This document shows positions 12,523-25,389 of a stretch of 64,000 bases of DNA, piece by piece (within the stretch, counting starts at the first letter, position 1; each line of letters begins with the position of its first letter). The stretch comes from Baylisascaris procyonis (lineage: Eukaryota; Nematoda; Chromadorea; Rhabditida; Ascarididae): positions 6,031,501 to 6,095,500 of the forward strand of contig JAZARR010000230.1 of assembly GCA_037389465.1 (NCBI GenBank). The letters are read 5' to 3'. Both the position numbers and the translations under genes were made by a program. The notes under the pieces were generated by a model. It was not told the origin of the DNA, made no database searches, and saw nothing but the letters and a program-made list of their open reading frames with translations.

Positions 12523-15500
12523 CAGCCACACCATCCCAACTTAGTAACGAGGGACTTGAAACGCAAGAATCTGCCAAACGTGAGTTCCTAAAACCATCAA
12601 ATAGGATAAGGCTGGGAATGAATAAAATACTAACCAGGCAGCAGAATGTGGCTTGTATTTCTTCTGAGGGAGTTAAGCCACGTGGCGTTTTCGCGCCTGT
12701 GCTGCACAACGGCCTTCGTAGCGCCAACACAGCGCTCCCTCTTATGCGCTGTTACGAAGGCCTGAAATCAAAATACCAAAATCTTCACCTATCGCAAAAT
12801 TCAGGTGTCGTAACGTCATGAAATTCAACTCACTGCGCTCATCAGAATACATGTCCAAAACACGGTTTTATGAGCTTTCCACTGCCGCTAAATGTTAGGG
12901 GAATAGTGTTTGAGGAAGTCATGACAGGGAGATTTGTATGTAATTCCATTCTCTTATATTCTTCTGCCACAGAATAGGGAAATCCTTTGATTTGATTCTG
13001 CTCAGTGTCGATTACCACATGATGGAAATGAATGGGAAAGCACTTGAATTCCGTTTCCGCCCAATCCCTCCGAAAACGCATGAATATTCGTGGAAGAAAA
13101 AATGGAACCAAAGAAAGCTGGTTTTCACGGCTTACCTTAGTGGTTGCTGCGTCCGCGTCAGGTGGCACCACCAAATGATGCCCACATGTGCCGCAAAATG
13201 CTGAAATCATATAAAAGAAATATAGATTATCAATGACGATTACATGGATAAGCAGTAGATTAAATAAAACCCGAGGATTTCAGCCTATTAGTGAAACGTG
13301 CTTATCGTCTTGAAACAATATAAGCGATGATCGATTATCTAATCATCAGTTCGTTGTTGCTCACAAGACGAGTGCACTAGTAGCATAATATTTACCAGCG
13401 AAATCCCATAGATCAGCTCACATGGAAAATAAAAAAAGATAACCGAAAAACGCCGCCACAATGCAGGTAGCAAAATAAAGTCGCTTACCGTCCGCGAGAT
13501 GCGATCGGGCAAGCGCGACATGCTTTCTCCATGCCGCTACCGTTTCAAATTCTCGATCGCCGACGCCGCAGTGTGGCAAGCGGCACACTAAAAACAGGCT
13601 TCAGCATTGACCGTAATTTCGCATATCTGTGAAGGGTTTAGTGTGTTCATCAGATAAGCTCTCCATTCTGCAGTCGCGGATCAGGATGCATGCTTTTAAG
13701 CGATCACAAAAAATTTCAGCCCAATTGTCTTTTACTTCATGCAAATCATTGTCATAATTACGTTAGCATAACTAAACCTTGGCATAACTTATTTTGCTGA
13801 TTTGCAAAACCCTCATCGACGCACATAAAACCGAATGTCAAGCAGATCCTGCTTACTTCAAGCAAAACAGTAACACTCACAGTTCTACATTCCACTCGAC
13901 TACTTAGAAGCCTTGAACTGAGAATGCAGGAGAACCTGCTTCGAAAGAGTGTGTGCTCACTATATTCATTCCTAAACGATTCTGTTCTTCCATTCAAGAG
14001 AGAGGGACAACCGCAGAGAGCGCGGAAACAAATTTTCGAAGTATAGAACAACAAGGCAAGCGGAAACACTTACATATTTTATTGTCCCGAAGAATGTATG
14101 GTGGCGTTGCCGGTGCCACCAATTCAGCTGCCATGTGGGCTGGCAGTGCGCTTATATCTGCCGGTCTGAATTCCGGCTGCTGTTTGGTCGCCCGCCTGCG
14201 AGGCGCTCGTTCCACGGGCGCATTCGCTCTCTCTCTTGGGCGCCTGCAGTTATGAACAAAGTTAGATAGTACTTGGATACGTGACAACGGAATTAAATTC
14301 TTTGTTATCTTCATGGAAAAGCTTTCTACTTTTCTATAGGCTCTTGCATAGTTGCTTGCAAAGGCAGATCATGGCAAAGTGTTCTTAGTGTATATGTGCG
14401 TATTCGTCTGCGTGCCCGTAAATTTCGTACGGGAACCACTCAAGATGAAACTACGAAAATCTCGATGCTAGAGTGTGATTGATAGCGAGACTTTTTAGGC
14501 GATTCTTCAGTGACAGCGGCTTCAAAACCAACATATGTTGCTCAGTTGTGCTACCATATCGAATGGAAATTTTCTTCAAATAACGAGCACCAACTGCACT
14601 TTCTTTAGAGGGCAAGGATTATCTACCCGTGACTCTCATTCAATTATAACTGCGCTGCTATCTGCGCAAATATTGTAAAAAAGTGGAGTGTGCAAAGAAG
14701 GTCCAAATGGACAAGACAGCAGTCACTTACAACATTTCACGGTAACGAGCTGCAAGGGCTTCTTGCCATTGCGCCCTTTCGTTACGGAGTGCTGCCTCTC
14801 TTTCCATGTCTTCGACGCTTCGGCGTTGAGGCGTCGCGTTCACTTCATCGGGATGAGGGCGAGCCTCCGGTTCATGAAGAGCTTCTTCCGGCTCTATCGG
14901 CACCGGAGGCGTGGTCCTCGCCTCATCCCGGCGGCCGCGGCTAGTGCCGGGTTCCAGCTCGTGGGATACACTTTGGTACCACTGCAATCGAAACATTCGT
15001 CAGTCTACAAGCATCCTCCGGTTATTCCTTAATATGAGCGCTACGGCTGGCAAATTTGTGGCATGTTCCATATTGACACGCGTTTTAGTATGACTTCAAT
15101 CTCAAAATTTGTTAAAAGTTCGCTGCTACAGATGAGGACTCCGAACCTCCAGGGTTCTGATAGTGCAGTACAGATCAAAGTTAATGGCAGTAAAATCAAA
15201 ATGCACCCACCGGCACTATCGGCTGCTCCATCACAGCGACGAACAGCCCTCCCTCGACGGCAGCGTTATACATCGGCCCATCGTGGCCGTAGAGGTCGCA
15301 GCTGCGCCGTTCCGCATCCCAGATGCTCAGTTGTGCTCGCTTCAGCCGACACGCGGCCTCGAGCAACAACGGATGCGGACGGCGTCCTACTGCTTCGCGA
15401 ACTAAAACACATTAGGGCTAGCTGTATATCGATGCCATTACTTCGATTACAAAGCACTTCAGCCGGTTAATTTTCGACCGCAATTTGATTTCCAAGTTTT

Positions 15501-16110
15501 ACTCAGAAACGAAGGCAGAAGGAACTACGCCTTAACATGACATCAGCATGAAGTAAGAAATGATTCTTATGGCATATGCATATGAGTTCGACTATATGCA
15601 TCCGTCACGCAAATATGCTGTCAATTCGGCAGTCGCCAACCCTATGAAATGGTTAATGCAAACTTCGTGGCACATCATGAAAAGGTTCGAAAATGGCTCA
15701 CGACAACTGTTTAATCAAAAACAGTCGAAAAAAAACATTAGGTGTTGCCGAAAGGTCGATCAAAGAAAATCCATACGCATCAGTGTGATACCCATACCGA
15801 TTTAAGTACTGCACTACCTCAGCACTCCGCGCAATAAATTATTCATTGGTTCATAAAATTTGCAAATAAGATCTTAGGAAAACGAACCGAAATACCACAA
15901 TCCTTGGCGATGGACGTCGAGGGGGGCAAAATCCTCTTTCCAATGCTCCTGCAGGAAGAGCTCCACCTCACGGTAGAGCTCTACCACTTCAACGCCGAAC
16001 AGAGCGGCGGCGGCAGCAAAGGCGTCTTGACAGCGCCTTGCTCTCACGAGGCCCAAAAGGGACATGATTTGGAGGAGCATTGGTGGGAGCGATTCGAGAG
16101 CATTCGCCAT
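11863..16110 (-). CDS. Complete seven-exon gene, 399 residues, unknown family with possible CCHC metal site
   Basis: Not recognised. Exons on the minus strand: 16,110-15,888 (ATG preceded by in-frame TGA; phase 1 out), 15,401-15,211 (phase 0), 14,981-14,731 (phase 2, donor GTAAGT), 14,243-14,074 (phase 1, donor GTAAGT), 13,200-13,136 (phase 0, donor GTAAGC), 12,761-12,635 (phase 1, donor GTTAGT) and 12,035-11,863 (TAG). They sum to 1,200 bases, exactly 400 codons, with every phase agreeing. Residues 1-140 are Ala/Leu/Glu-rich and probably helical (ARRCQDAFAAAAALFGVEVV; LLLEAACRLKRAQLSIWDAE). Residues about 145-275 are charged, Pro/Arg/Glu-rich and probably disordered. C281, C284, H306 and C311 (FCGTCGHH in exon 5; TAHKRERC in exon 6) could bind one zinc, split by an intron. 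The tail is EEARRADICAAYLKRF-like. The exons are much more GC-rich than the introns. The weakest site is donor GTTCGT at 15,887. A short 3' UTR intron is possible, because a GTAAGC follows the stop by about ten bases. Confidence 0.72.
12472..12519. repeat. (TA)n microsatellite inside an intron
   Basis: About 24 TA units in the intron between the last two exons of the seven-exon minus-strand gene. Confidence 0.93.
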
Positions 16111-16159
16111 TTTTCAGATCGCTGTAGCAGAAGTCGCTACTGCAAATGCAACCCTTAGA

Positions 16160-17100
16160 CGGTTTTAATTCGTTTAGTTTCTTTCGCACAGCGTACGCAT
16201 ATCGCAAGTAATTCAAACGTGTTTTCCTTTGACTCGATGGCGTGGAAGAGATGAAGGGCATAGAATCAAATGTGACCAAACACTGACTGCATGAGCCCTT
16301 GGTCGCTATTTTTTCAAATTTTTGGAGAGAGGAATTTGTTGAGGCAGAGATTCTGTTCATGAGGTTATGCCAACATGCAAAACAATATGAAATTTTGAAG
16401 GGAAATCTTTTAATTCTATATCGTTCAGTGAAGACGCTTCCTTGCCGATGTTTGGACGGACAATTTATTCAAATGGATCGTGGGAGTCGTTCGAGGTAAC
16501 ATGGGTTTTATCGTGATTGCGTTTAGGAAAAATTCTTTGATGCCACTCGCGCCACCAACTCCATATCGATTTTGCAAACACACTTCGATTCCATCAACTG
16601 ATCAAACATTTACTCTCGGATAATCAACTGCTCACTGCATTCCGATTGCGTTTGTCTATTACTAAGTTACCTCATCAATGATAGATTATTAACTTTTAAT
16701 GTGTATTTACGAGAACGTGCCATTGAACTGGATTAATTACGACAAGCGGCATTTCACTTGAACACAATTTGCAAAAGGCTGCATTCTTTCAAAAATAGGA
16801 AGTCGCAAATGTGAGATGGTCCGCTATAGAAATAAAAAACCATTTATTCCTAAGCAATAAAGAAGCCTTATCTATTCATATGCAGGTGGTACTAGGCTCA
16901 ATGTACTCAATAGTTTTGATTTCAAAAGCGATATAAACGACCATTAACTGAGCATGACAGCGTGGTATACTACTGCTTAATTTGGATATTTCTTTTTAAA
17001 GCATTTCACTCTTCACTGAAATCATCAAATCAAAATTTAACATTCCTAACTATAGCAATCTCGTCAACTATTAGCACTCATGTCAAGTCCACAACATGCT
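16160..17100. other. Upstream region of the seven-exon gene, nothing recognised
   Basis: AT-rich sequence upstream of the ATG at 16,110. A minus-strand frame here (15,989-16,360) contains a CICSSDFC pattern reminiscent of small cysteine-rich domains, but it is out of frame with the gene and unsupported by splice sites. No clear promoter motif. Confidence 0.35.
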
Positions 17101-17103
17101 ACG

Positions 17104-17212
<109 letters not shown>

Positions 17213-17479
17213 CATTTATACAGAAATGCTTGAGAAAAAAACAGTCATTATTACTAGGAGGCAGAGAAAACGCTACGCGACATGTACAGTCTCATCATAG
17301 CTTGGTAAGCGGCGTGCGCAGTGAAGATTAAAGGAGATCGTGTCCACTGTCAGTTGGGCTCGCACTAGCACGCAGCCCTTCTACTTCAAGCGTTGACTTG
17401 TAACGTTGCGTTGCGACGTTTGTAATAGCGATGTGCGACGCGCTTCAAGCACTTGATCACTACTGTTTTCTCGTTAATA

Positions 17480-20400
17480 AGTGCAGCAATCATACAGTGA
17501 AACATCTCCGCGGTTTCAGTGAACATGCTTGTAAATGAAAGAACGTATTCGATCTCGCTGCCTCATGCCTCCGCAATCGATTGGGCGCGTCTGTTTGCCC
17601 TTGTGATATTTCACATTGTACAATATGCCGTTATCATCTGTCCACTATTTCCATCTTTTATTATTGGCTATGTTTTATTCCCCCTCCTCCTTGCGAATAA
17701 TGTTTCACAAATGTCCCACACCCGTCACAATCGTAATACAGGAATTGCGGTCGTGCCTGCATTTGATTCGGCTTCAATATGTCTTCAAAGAAGATGAAGT
17801 AAAAAGAATGGGTAATGGGAAAAAGGGTTCACCGATGGTGATAAATTAGCGTTTTTTTTGTGCTCTTAATTAAAACTTATAGGGTGGAATTTTATTCATC
17901 GCAGTGTTATTTGCATGCGAATCGCATTTATTAGCTCTAAATGTGCTATCACTTGTTGTCGCCGATTGTGGATGACTAGCATTCGAATTACGTCTATGGA
18001 AAGCAGCCTTGGACAATTTTTTTTATTTTAGCATACTTTCAAGCAATGTTTATTGTTTTTTATGCTCATATTTTACCGATTTCTTCACCTGCAAAGCACA
18101 GGCCTATGCCTTTTCGATTCCCCGCGCATCAGTTCTTTACATTCGCTGTTTATTTTCTTCATTCAATTATATTGCCAGCTGCATTAGTTACAGGATCTCC
18201 CATCAGACAATGAAGCGACATTCTCATCATCACTCCTACCGAGAAGGAAGAACGGCGCAGGTTTGAATCATATAATGTCTGATTCTGTTCTGTATTAAGT
18301 GTAGTGTTTCTTAAGCTCGTACTTACTCTCATGCAACAATTTGTTTTCAGGATGATATAATAATCATATTTCAGACTTCATCCACCCCCATTGTCCCATT
18401 TTTTAATCTTTTGTTATATTCTTTTTTTTTAAATTTAAATGCGCTCGTTTGTTTATTTCTTACTTTCAACATTCATTGTTTGTTTCTTTGATTTCGCTCT
18501 AATCCTTTGATTCAGCAGGCAATTCAGCGGTTATATTGCATCGCCGAGGCTTATAAGCGGCACTAAGTGGCAAGCAAATGATGATAGTTGGCAAAATGGT
18601 GCGAGAATTACAAGCAATGCGTCTCATCAAAGGCTTCATAACCTTGTCAGGTTTTCTTTCATTTACCCGCTATCTACAGATCAGACTTGAGGCGACAGTA
18701 GAGTCCAGATGCACTGCCGATAAAAATAGGCTTATATCTCAATCAATAGCATTTGTTTCGATTTCATTCAGTGATGGAATTCGTTAGTGCGGGACAAGTG
18801 GATTTTTTCATTATGATGTGATTTTGGGAACTCGGTTGGCGGTTGAGGCATCTTTGTTAGCTAATTCCTTTTGCAGTAGAGAAGCAGGTTTGCTGCTAAG
18901 ACGAATATTTTAAGAAGAGAGTGGCAGCTAACCGCAAATTTCTTTTTTTTTGCTTCAATTTTTTAAATCCAATACAGCATGAAGCACCCTGTGCAAGTGA
19001 GCAATGTTTTGGCATTTCTAAAGCGCATGCAGCATCATCGCATTCTATATTGAATGCGTACTCAGCATGCTCGAATGTTTAACTTTGCATTTGAAAAATT
19101 GTAAAGAACTACAGTGAAGTTCAAAACGCCCCTTTGGTGATCTACTGGTGATCCACACTAAGCGCCCCGAATCCACACTATGGCGATCCTTGCGCTCATA
19201 ACCTTCCAATGACCATTCGATTTCACTTCGGATTCTTCCGTTAAGCGGCTTTTGACTAGATCCGTCCTATAGTCTGTGCGTTTGTGTTGACGAGACTTAC
19301 ATTTGCGAGGTCATGAAGTGCTCCCTTTATTGATTAGTTTCAACGAAGCAATGATTATTCATGATCGAATATGGCGGACGTTTATAAATGACCTTGTGGC
19401 TGCAGAATTGTTTGAAATGATCTTGTGACAGGTGAGCGTTATGAAGGGCAATTTGTTTGATTGGGAATTTTTTAGTTTTGCTTTTGTTTTTTGATAGTTC
19501 TCCTGCAAAGAAAGTAACTTTTTGGCGTAGTGCGGGCGTTGTCACAGTAGCTTTGATCTAGGGGCGGGGCATATAAGTACGGTAACATTATATCGATGGT
19601 CACCCAATCGGCTAAAAGTGATGCGTGCTGAGCGATTTTTGACAGTTCGCTACTGGCTGTGTGGCTATGTGCATATATCGATTACCATCTCTGTGAGTGC
19701 TGACTCTGCATCTCTTGCATCTCTGTGAGTGCTGACTTTGCGTCTCTTGCCTCTCTTCCATGTATGGCAGTTTCGGTTAGTTGATGTTGATTCCCATTCG
19801 GGTACTTTTCGGTGACGTTTTGATGAGCCCAGTTCTGGTTTTTTGTGTATGAGGTCATTATCCCTCGAACTTCCTGGTGATTCATCGGGCATCACGTTTC
19901 GGCTGCAGTTGAGCCTTGTTAAGTGAGGGCTGTCGTTGGAAAGCATTGTTCAGTACTGTGGCCATTTACTCACCCGGTACTTGATATGGGTTTGCTACCA
20001 ATAGTCGTCGCTTGATGCTGTTGTAATGTGATTTCAGAATGTTTCATTGTGAGTTTGATGCCGTTTTGCTAACATGTATAATTGTTGCCTTTTCATGTGC
20101 TTTTATTGTCATATGTTTAGTTATATTTCACTTTCCTTTGTTTTTTGTTTCGTTTGTTTCTTGTGTTCAGGTTTACTGTGTTTTGTACACACAATTTTTA
20201 TTGTAAGGAGAGAGCGTTGCATTAAAGACACGTCACTGATCTAAAGAAATGGATGAACATGGCTGATTACTGATGTCGCTTTTTCTTAAGCTGCTTAGAG
20301 AAAGTACCACCGCTTTTTATTTGAAATCTTGAAAAAAGCTCTCGTTGCTGAATGGTACCAATATCGTGTTTCGTTTTAATCTACATTGTCATTTTCTCTG

Positions 20401-22950
20401 TTTCTAGTGCAATCGCATGCTCTACCAAGGTATTATTTGATTTTTATTTTTTATTTTCTGATTCCTGAGTGCACCCATGAGAGGGATCGGACATGCCATT
20501 TGAATATTATAGAGGAAGGGGTTAGCTACAGCTATGTACGTTTTGGAGTGCAGCGAGCACAAACGTGGTGTTGCTAAGTTATGAGATTGTATTCTTAATT
20601 TCGATTATTGTTTGATTCAAAATTACATTGTGCGAGTGTTTCCTGCTTTTGACTACCCCTCGCCCCTGTCCATCCCTATTCGAGGTGCTTTTTTCTTTAT
20701 GCTGTGTTATTATTGATCATTTGCGAATAAATGAAAATAAAAAAAACTTTTTCGTTTAGCAAAGGAATGGAAAGATCAACGAATGAGGAAACTCGTCTCC
20801 TTCACGACCAGTTGGATGAATTTCTCGATGAATTTTTCACGATGTGTATCATCAGACATTTTGATGGACAAAGCGCATGTTAATATGAATCGCTTACTTG
20901 CAAAAAAGTAGCGATAACCCTCCGACTCCGCAATTTCATTTATGAGGAGTGCTTCTAGAGGTATCACTCAAGTATGACCACTTTTATTTGGGGGTGGATT
21001 TAGTTAAATGTGCGGAGGTTGTTGCTCAGACAGTGTGATCAGAGTTGTTGCATGCATAGTTGCATTTCGATAAAACTTTTGTTTGTATTGCTGCACTCGG
21101 GTATGGGCGAACGAGGAATATTTTTTTTCGGAGAGTGTGGTGAAATTAGTAACATTTCTTTAGACGATATTCTGAAGATTGAAGAAATGTGTATTGCGAA
21201 GTTTGATTATTTGCTTGAATTTTTTTCCATATTTGCTTTTTGAACCGATTCATTAATACACCTCGCATCCATGGAGTCACAGGATATCACGGTGATACCT
21301 GTCAATATGAAGGAATGCTGTATATGGATTAGTTTAAGAGACACATTGCGTGCAGATAAGGAATGCATTTTGATTGCAACACATTGCTTCGTGGCCAACT
21401 TCTTCGTGAGCTGATTGTTCATGTAAAAAGAAAATGGCGCACATGTTGTGCCATGTATCATTTCATTCACATTACAGTTTTGTGCTGTCGTTTTGCTTTT
21501 CGTCTTCGTAGACTTGATTAATACCTCAGAGAAGGATGTTCCACTAGTCCTCTTATTTTTTATTTCCGCTCGCTAAGAATCATCATTGGCGGTGCATCGC
21601 TCCGAGAATAAAACCGCAACCATCATCCTTCTTTTCGTCCATGCAGAGGGAAATAATATGCGCTTATGTTCAACATGACGACATAGTTCCCATTTTTGAC
21701 CTCCATTGTTGTTGTTTATGCTTCCACGATAGTGATGATTCATGCTTGTCGGGGACTTTTTCCTGTGATGTCAACGGCTCCTTTCTTCATTGCTTCACTT
21801 CTTAAGCACAAATATAACTTCTTTGAGCTTCGTAAATTTTATTCTGATTGGTGCTATGACATTTTTCTCCTGCTTTATATATACGAAGTGGATGCCGCTG
21901 CGATTTCCATAGTATTAATTGAAATACGTAGTTTTGAGTCCAACGCTGTGTTTAGTAATGACAACGAATGCTATAACTGTAAACGGTAAACTACAAATAT
22001 CTGATCTTAGGTGTACACCGAAATTTTGATTTGTTGTGCTCCATCGGCATTATAGCAGTATGAACCCATCTAAATGCTGCGAAGTCGCTAAGAAGCAGAA
22101 ATATTATGGAGGGTAATGATGAGCAAGTACTCGTCACAAAAATTTCCTCTTTTTGGTGGATCAACTTGACATCGTTAGTGACTACCCATCGTCGCTGCCC
22201 AGTCAAAAACAGCGGGAAGCCACTGCAACCGTTCACTTCTCGAGTACTCTAGCACCTCTTGAGAATGTGTTTCACTCACACATCCAGGACAGGTTTTAAA
22301 ATATAGACGAACTCCGCTATCTAAAATGGGCTACTGTGAAACGGCTTAGGAGTGTTCATTGCTTCCATCGAGTTATCTTTTCAATTGTGATACCGTATCT
22401 ACGCTGTGATACCATATCAGACCGAAATAACCGTGATACCGTATTTACGCCTTTCCCCACCCCTATAGAGCACAATAGACCTTAAGTTTATGTGACTCTT
22501 CACTGATATTGGAAGTGGATCCTCTATTTTTCTGATGACTACTCCCGGAAAAAATAGTTTCGATCCAAAAAATAACACCACGGGATCCACTGAATCAACG
22601 TTCGCAACTAATACTACAACGTATTACTAGCAGCAATAACAACAGATGCCGATTATAATAATAAGTAATCCCTATTGAAGCCGCAAATAGGTAACACACA
22701 CAATCAAGTAATATTAGCATTGGCAGTAATAAGATTAACCAATCGAAATTCCTACCAATCTGTAATCAACCAAAACTTGGCTGATGCCGAAAGGCGTTTA
22801 GAAAAATCAAACTTTTCCTGCACCCTGGAAGAATGAACTGATATTTTTCGCTGGTAGAAACCGTTCGAAATTTTGGCTTCCAGTTTGAATTCTCAGAGGC
22901 ATTGTGGGATATTGTTCGATCAATACAGCCACACTTCACTTCACATAATT
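17480..22950. other. Gene-poor stretch with a few weak exon-like pieces
   Basis: No gene I can support. Weak candidates: a 92-codon plus frame at 17,519-17,797 with a hydrophobic middle; a minus frame at 19,676-19,885 (MNHQEVRGIMTSYTKNQNW start, ending at a GTAATC donor) overlapping a 32-base tandem doublet at about 19,686-19,750; and a minus frame at 20,776-20,955 that reads smoothly (HREKFIEKFIQLVVKE near its end) after a CTCTAG acceptor. A TATA-like CATATAAGTA sits at about 19,569. The rest is AT-rich with poly-T runs. Confidence 0.3.
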
Positions 22951-22965
22951 TTATTCCAACAACAG

Positions 22966-23150
22966 CAGATCAACATGGAACACATCAAAACAAACCGAGC
23001 AAGAATGCCACAGCCACTACGGTATGAAAGTAAAGATGTTCCATGGAAACGACAATTGCAAAATTCTGAAGGAAGTTCCGAGCGCAGAGGCCTTTTGTTG
23101 CGAAGTCCGCAATTTCCTTATGATGAGAAGTTCCACATATATTCTGACAG
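22966..23150 (+). CDS. Cysteine-containing exon of an unknown, possibly secreted protein
   Basis: Between acceptor CAACAACAG and donor GTAATT the plus strand is open in one frame (phase 2 in, phase 1 out): ECHSHYGMKVKMFHGND, then CKILKEVPSAEAFCCEV. The four cysteines and lack of low complexity look like a small extracellular cysteine-rich domain such as those common in nematode secreted proteins. I cannot place a neighbouring exon. The overlapping 93-codon ATG frame (22,873-23,154) is in another frame and looks less protein-like. Confidence 0.35.
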
Positions 23151-23664
23151 GTAATTATGGCACCAGATTGGATGGCTCAATACTAGACCACATATAGTCG
23201 CCTGAACACCTCCATGGAGAGGTTGTGATGCAGGAGGCAACAATCGTTTATACTACGCGTTTAGTGAAGTGCACAGGCGGGAACTAAATTGTTTGTTGTA
23301 GTAATCCATGGGTGCTTCATCACTGTCCTGTTGATGAGGTAAGAATACCTATAACATTGTATATAAAATATTCTATAAGATGTGAATAAACCAGAGTTTA
23401 TATCTTCACAGATGACGGTGTTTACAATCATGCGCTCGAAAGGTCTCATTTAATTCTTTACAATTAAAGAAATAATCAGTGACATTCATATATATATGTA
23501 TATCTATAAAATAACTATCCTATTAGTACACAATGAGCGAAAAGCTCATTTAAGATCATTGTCCCAGTTTCCTCAGTATAGTGTCGGCCTGAAACGTTCA
23601 CTTCTTCCTGGCATGTTGCGCATCCTTCGCATTATTTTCCCTCTCGTACAGATTCCAAACGACT

Positions 23665-23736
23665 GGGCTGAGCCGGGGATTGATCCCGGGACCTCTCGCA
23701 CCCTAAGCGAGAACCATACCACTAGACCACTCAGCC
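23665..23736 (-). tRNA. tRNA-Pro (anticodon AGG)
   Basis: On the minus strand a 72-base cloverleaf: acceptor stem GGCTGAG/CTCAGCC with discriminator C, D arm GTCTAGTGGTATGG, anticodon stem CTCGC/GCGAG with loop TTAGGGT (anticodon AGG), and T stem CCGGG/CCCGG. There is no intron, and the D arm and anticodon arm carry A-box and B-box-like promoter sequence. The T loop reads ATCAATC, so position 54 is A instead of the usual T. The plus-strand frame spelling [11 protein letters not shown] over it is the familiar tRNA artefact. Confidence 0.92.
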
Positions 23737-23744
23737 AAGGTAAC

Positions 23745-25385
23745 GACCGAGATTCCTTCTGAAAGGTCGAAATGTCTTTCTGGTGGTATCGTTTATTATT
23801 AGAGTATTTTTAAATGAACTACTTAGCGAAAATTCAGATTTTTCGATGAGATTTTCTTTCATTCATTCAAAATTAAGCTCTAGAAAAAATCGTGCAAAGA
23901 AATTCTGCTCGCATCATAAATTATCGAATTAACAAGTCTTCCTAAATGCTCATGCTTATTCTTCCATTCGTTTTCTTTCAGATTCCGTCGGCAGTTTCGA
24001 TACAGCTTATCTTATCCAAAACATTTTTCCATTTGGCGCTATGAATTTCAGGATTCTACTTTTAAAAAAAACGTTTGCAAAAGTTCGCAAATTTACCCAT
24101 ATCTTTGGGTATCATTCTAAATTAGCCGCTCAATGATCGCAGTTCGCATTTCTCTTCATAATGTTCGGCTATTCGTTTCAACTCTATTATTATTAATTAT
24201 TTTCACTAATTATTTTCACATTTCGTTAACGTTTTCGGCTCTACCGTTTATTCTACCGTTCGGGTTTTTTTCTGGATCTCATGGTATGGTGGTGCTTTCC
24301 AGACTTATAAAATTTCGTGCGTGTTTTCCGCTTCATTGCAGAGTTATTCCCGTAGGGTACCGTTTTTCATACTTAAGCATTTTTTCTAATATCTTTTTCT
24401 GGCATTGTTGAATTTTTGATTTCTTTTCCCTGTCGTGTTCAGGGTTTTAGTGCACATTTTATGGATTGGGTGTGGATTTCTGAAAGAAATTCTGGATATG
24501 AAAGATTTTCCGAATTTGTTGAAAATTTATGAGGAGCAATCCGGAAACGTTTATTAATTCGTCATTTTGCAACATTTTTGTTAGTTTTTCATAGGACCTC
24601 TTGGGAATTTTGGTTCCGAGGTGCCGGTGAGGAAAGGTTGTGGATATTTGATGTTCCGGAAGAGATATTCGTTCGAGAAACGAAAAATTGATTTTGGGCC
24701 ATATCTCTCTTCTGGATGGACTAATTGAGGTGGAATTTTTTATTAACCATGCTGCCCACTGGATCTCCAGAAAAAGGTCAGGCTGGGATGAAAAAGTTGG
24801 CAAATTGCCGACTTCACTTTTGAGTTTTTCCCCTTGCTCGCACAGTTTTCTCATCTACTACGAGTTCACATCTCTTTTCAAGCCTATTTCAAAAATTTCA
24901 CTTGGGTTTTGCTCAGATCCAGGATTTTCAGGATACTCAGAAAGTTTTTTATTTTTGGCGATAACTTTTTTCCGGAAAATCGGAGAGACGCGCACGTGGG
25001 GCCATTCGACGCCTCAGGCGATTTCCTTCCCAGTGGTCTACACCTTGCCTAGGCTGTCTACTGGAAATATTGGAAAACGCATCTGGTGGCGAGATAACAC
25101 CCAAAAGAGAAGGAGTCAGAGAAATCACATTACGCTTATAACTCAGCCAATTCTTTATCAATTTTGATGGCTTTTTTTCATTCAATTCAATATTTTATTC
25201 TCTTTCGAATGGTATATACACTTTATGACTTTTTTGAAGAATAGATGAGAAAAATGTAAAAATTAAATTTGCAGTGCAATTTAACAGAGAATGAATTTTT
25301 TCCATAACAACAACTGCATCCAGAGCAATGGAGTGGTCAAAAGGAACGGCAGCCCGCTCGTGGGGGCAGGGTTGACGGGGCGGGG
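23745..25385. other. Non-coding stretch with overlapping long frames on both strands
   Basis: Frames of 131 codons (24,459-24,854, minus) and 159 codons (24,688-25,167, plus) overlap each other and lack usable splice sites or compositional support. I treat both as chance frames in T-rich sequence, possibly part of a dispersed repeat that continues into the direct repeat at 25.4 kb. Confidence 0.35.
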
Positions 25386-25389
25386 TCCT

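Noticed and set aside
12992..13204. Plus and minus frames across 12,842-13,210
   Set aside because: Only the 65-base minus exon 13,136-13,200 has splice borders and phase agreement; the longer frames are shadows.
15989..16360. 123-codon minus frame with CICSSDFC pattern
   Set aside because: Overlaps the start of the seven-exon gene in another frame and has no splice support; the pattern is probably chance.
24459..25167. 131-codon minus and 159-codon plus overlapping frames
   Set aside because: They overlap on opposite strands, lack coding composition and splice sites, and sit in T-rich, probably repetitive sequence.
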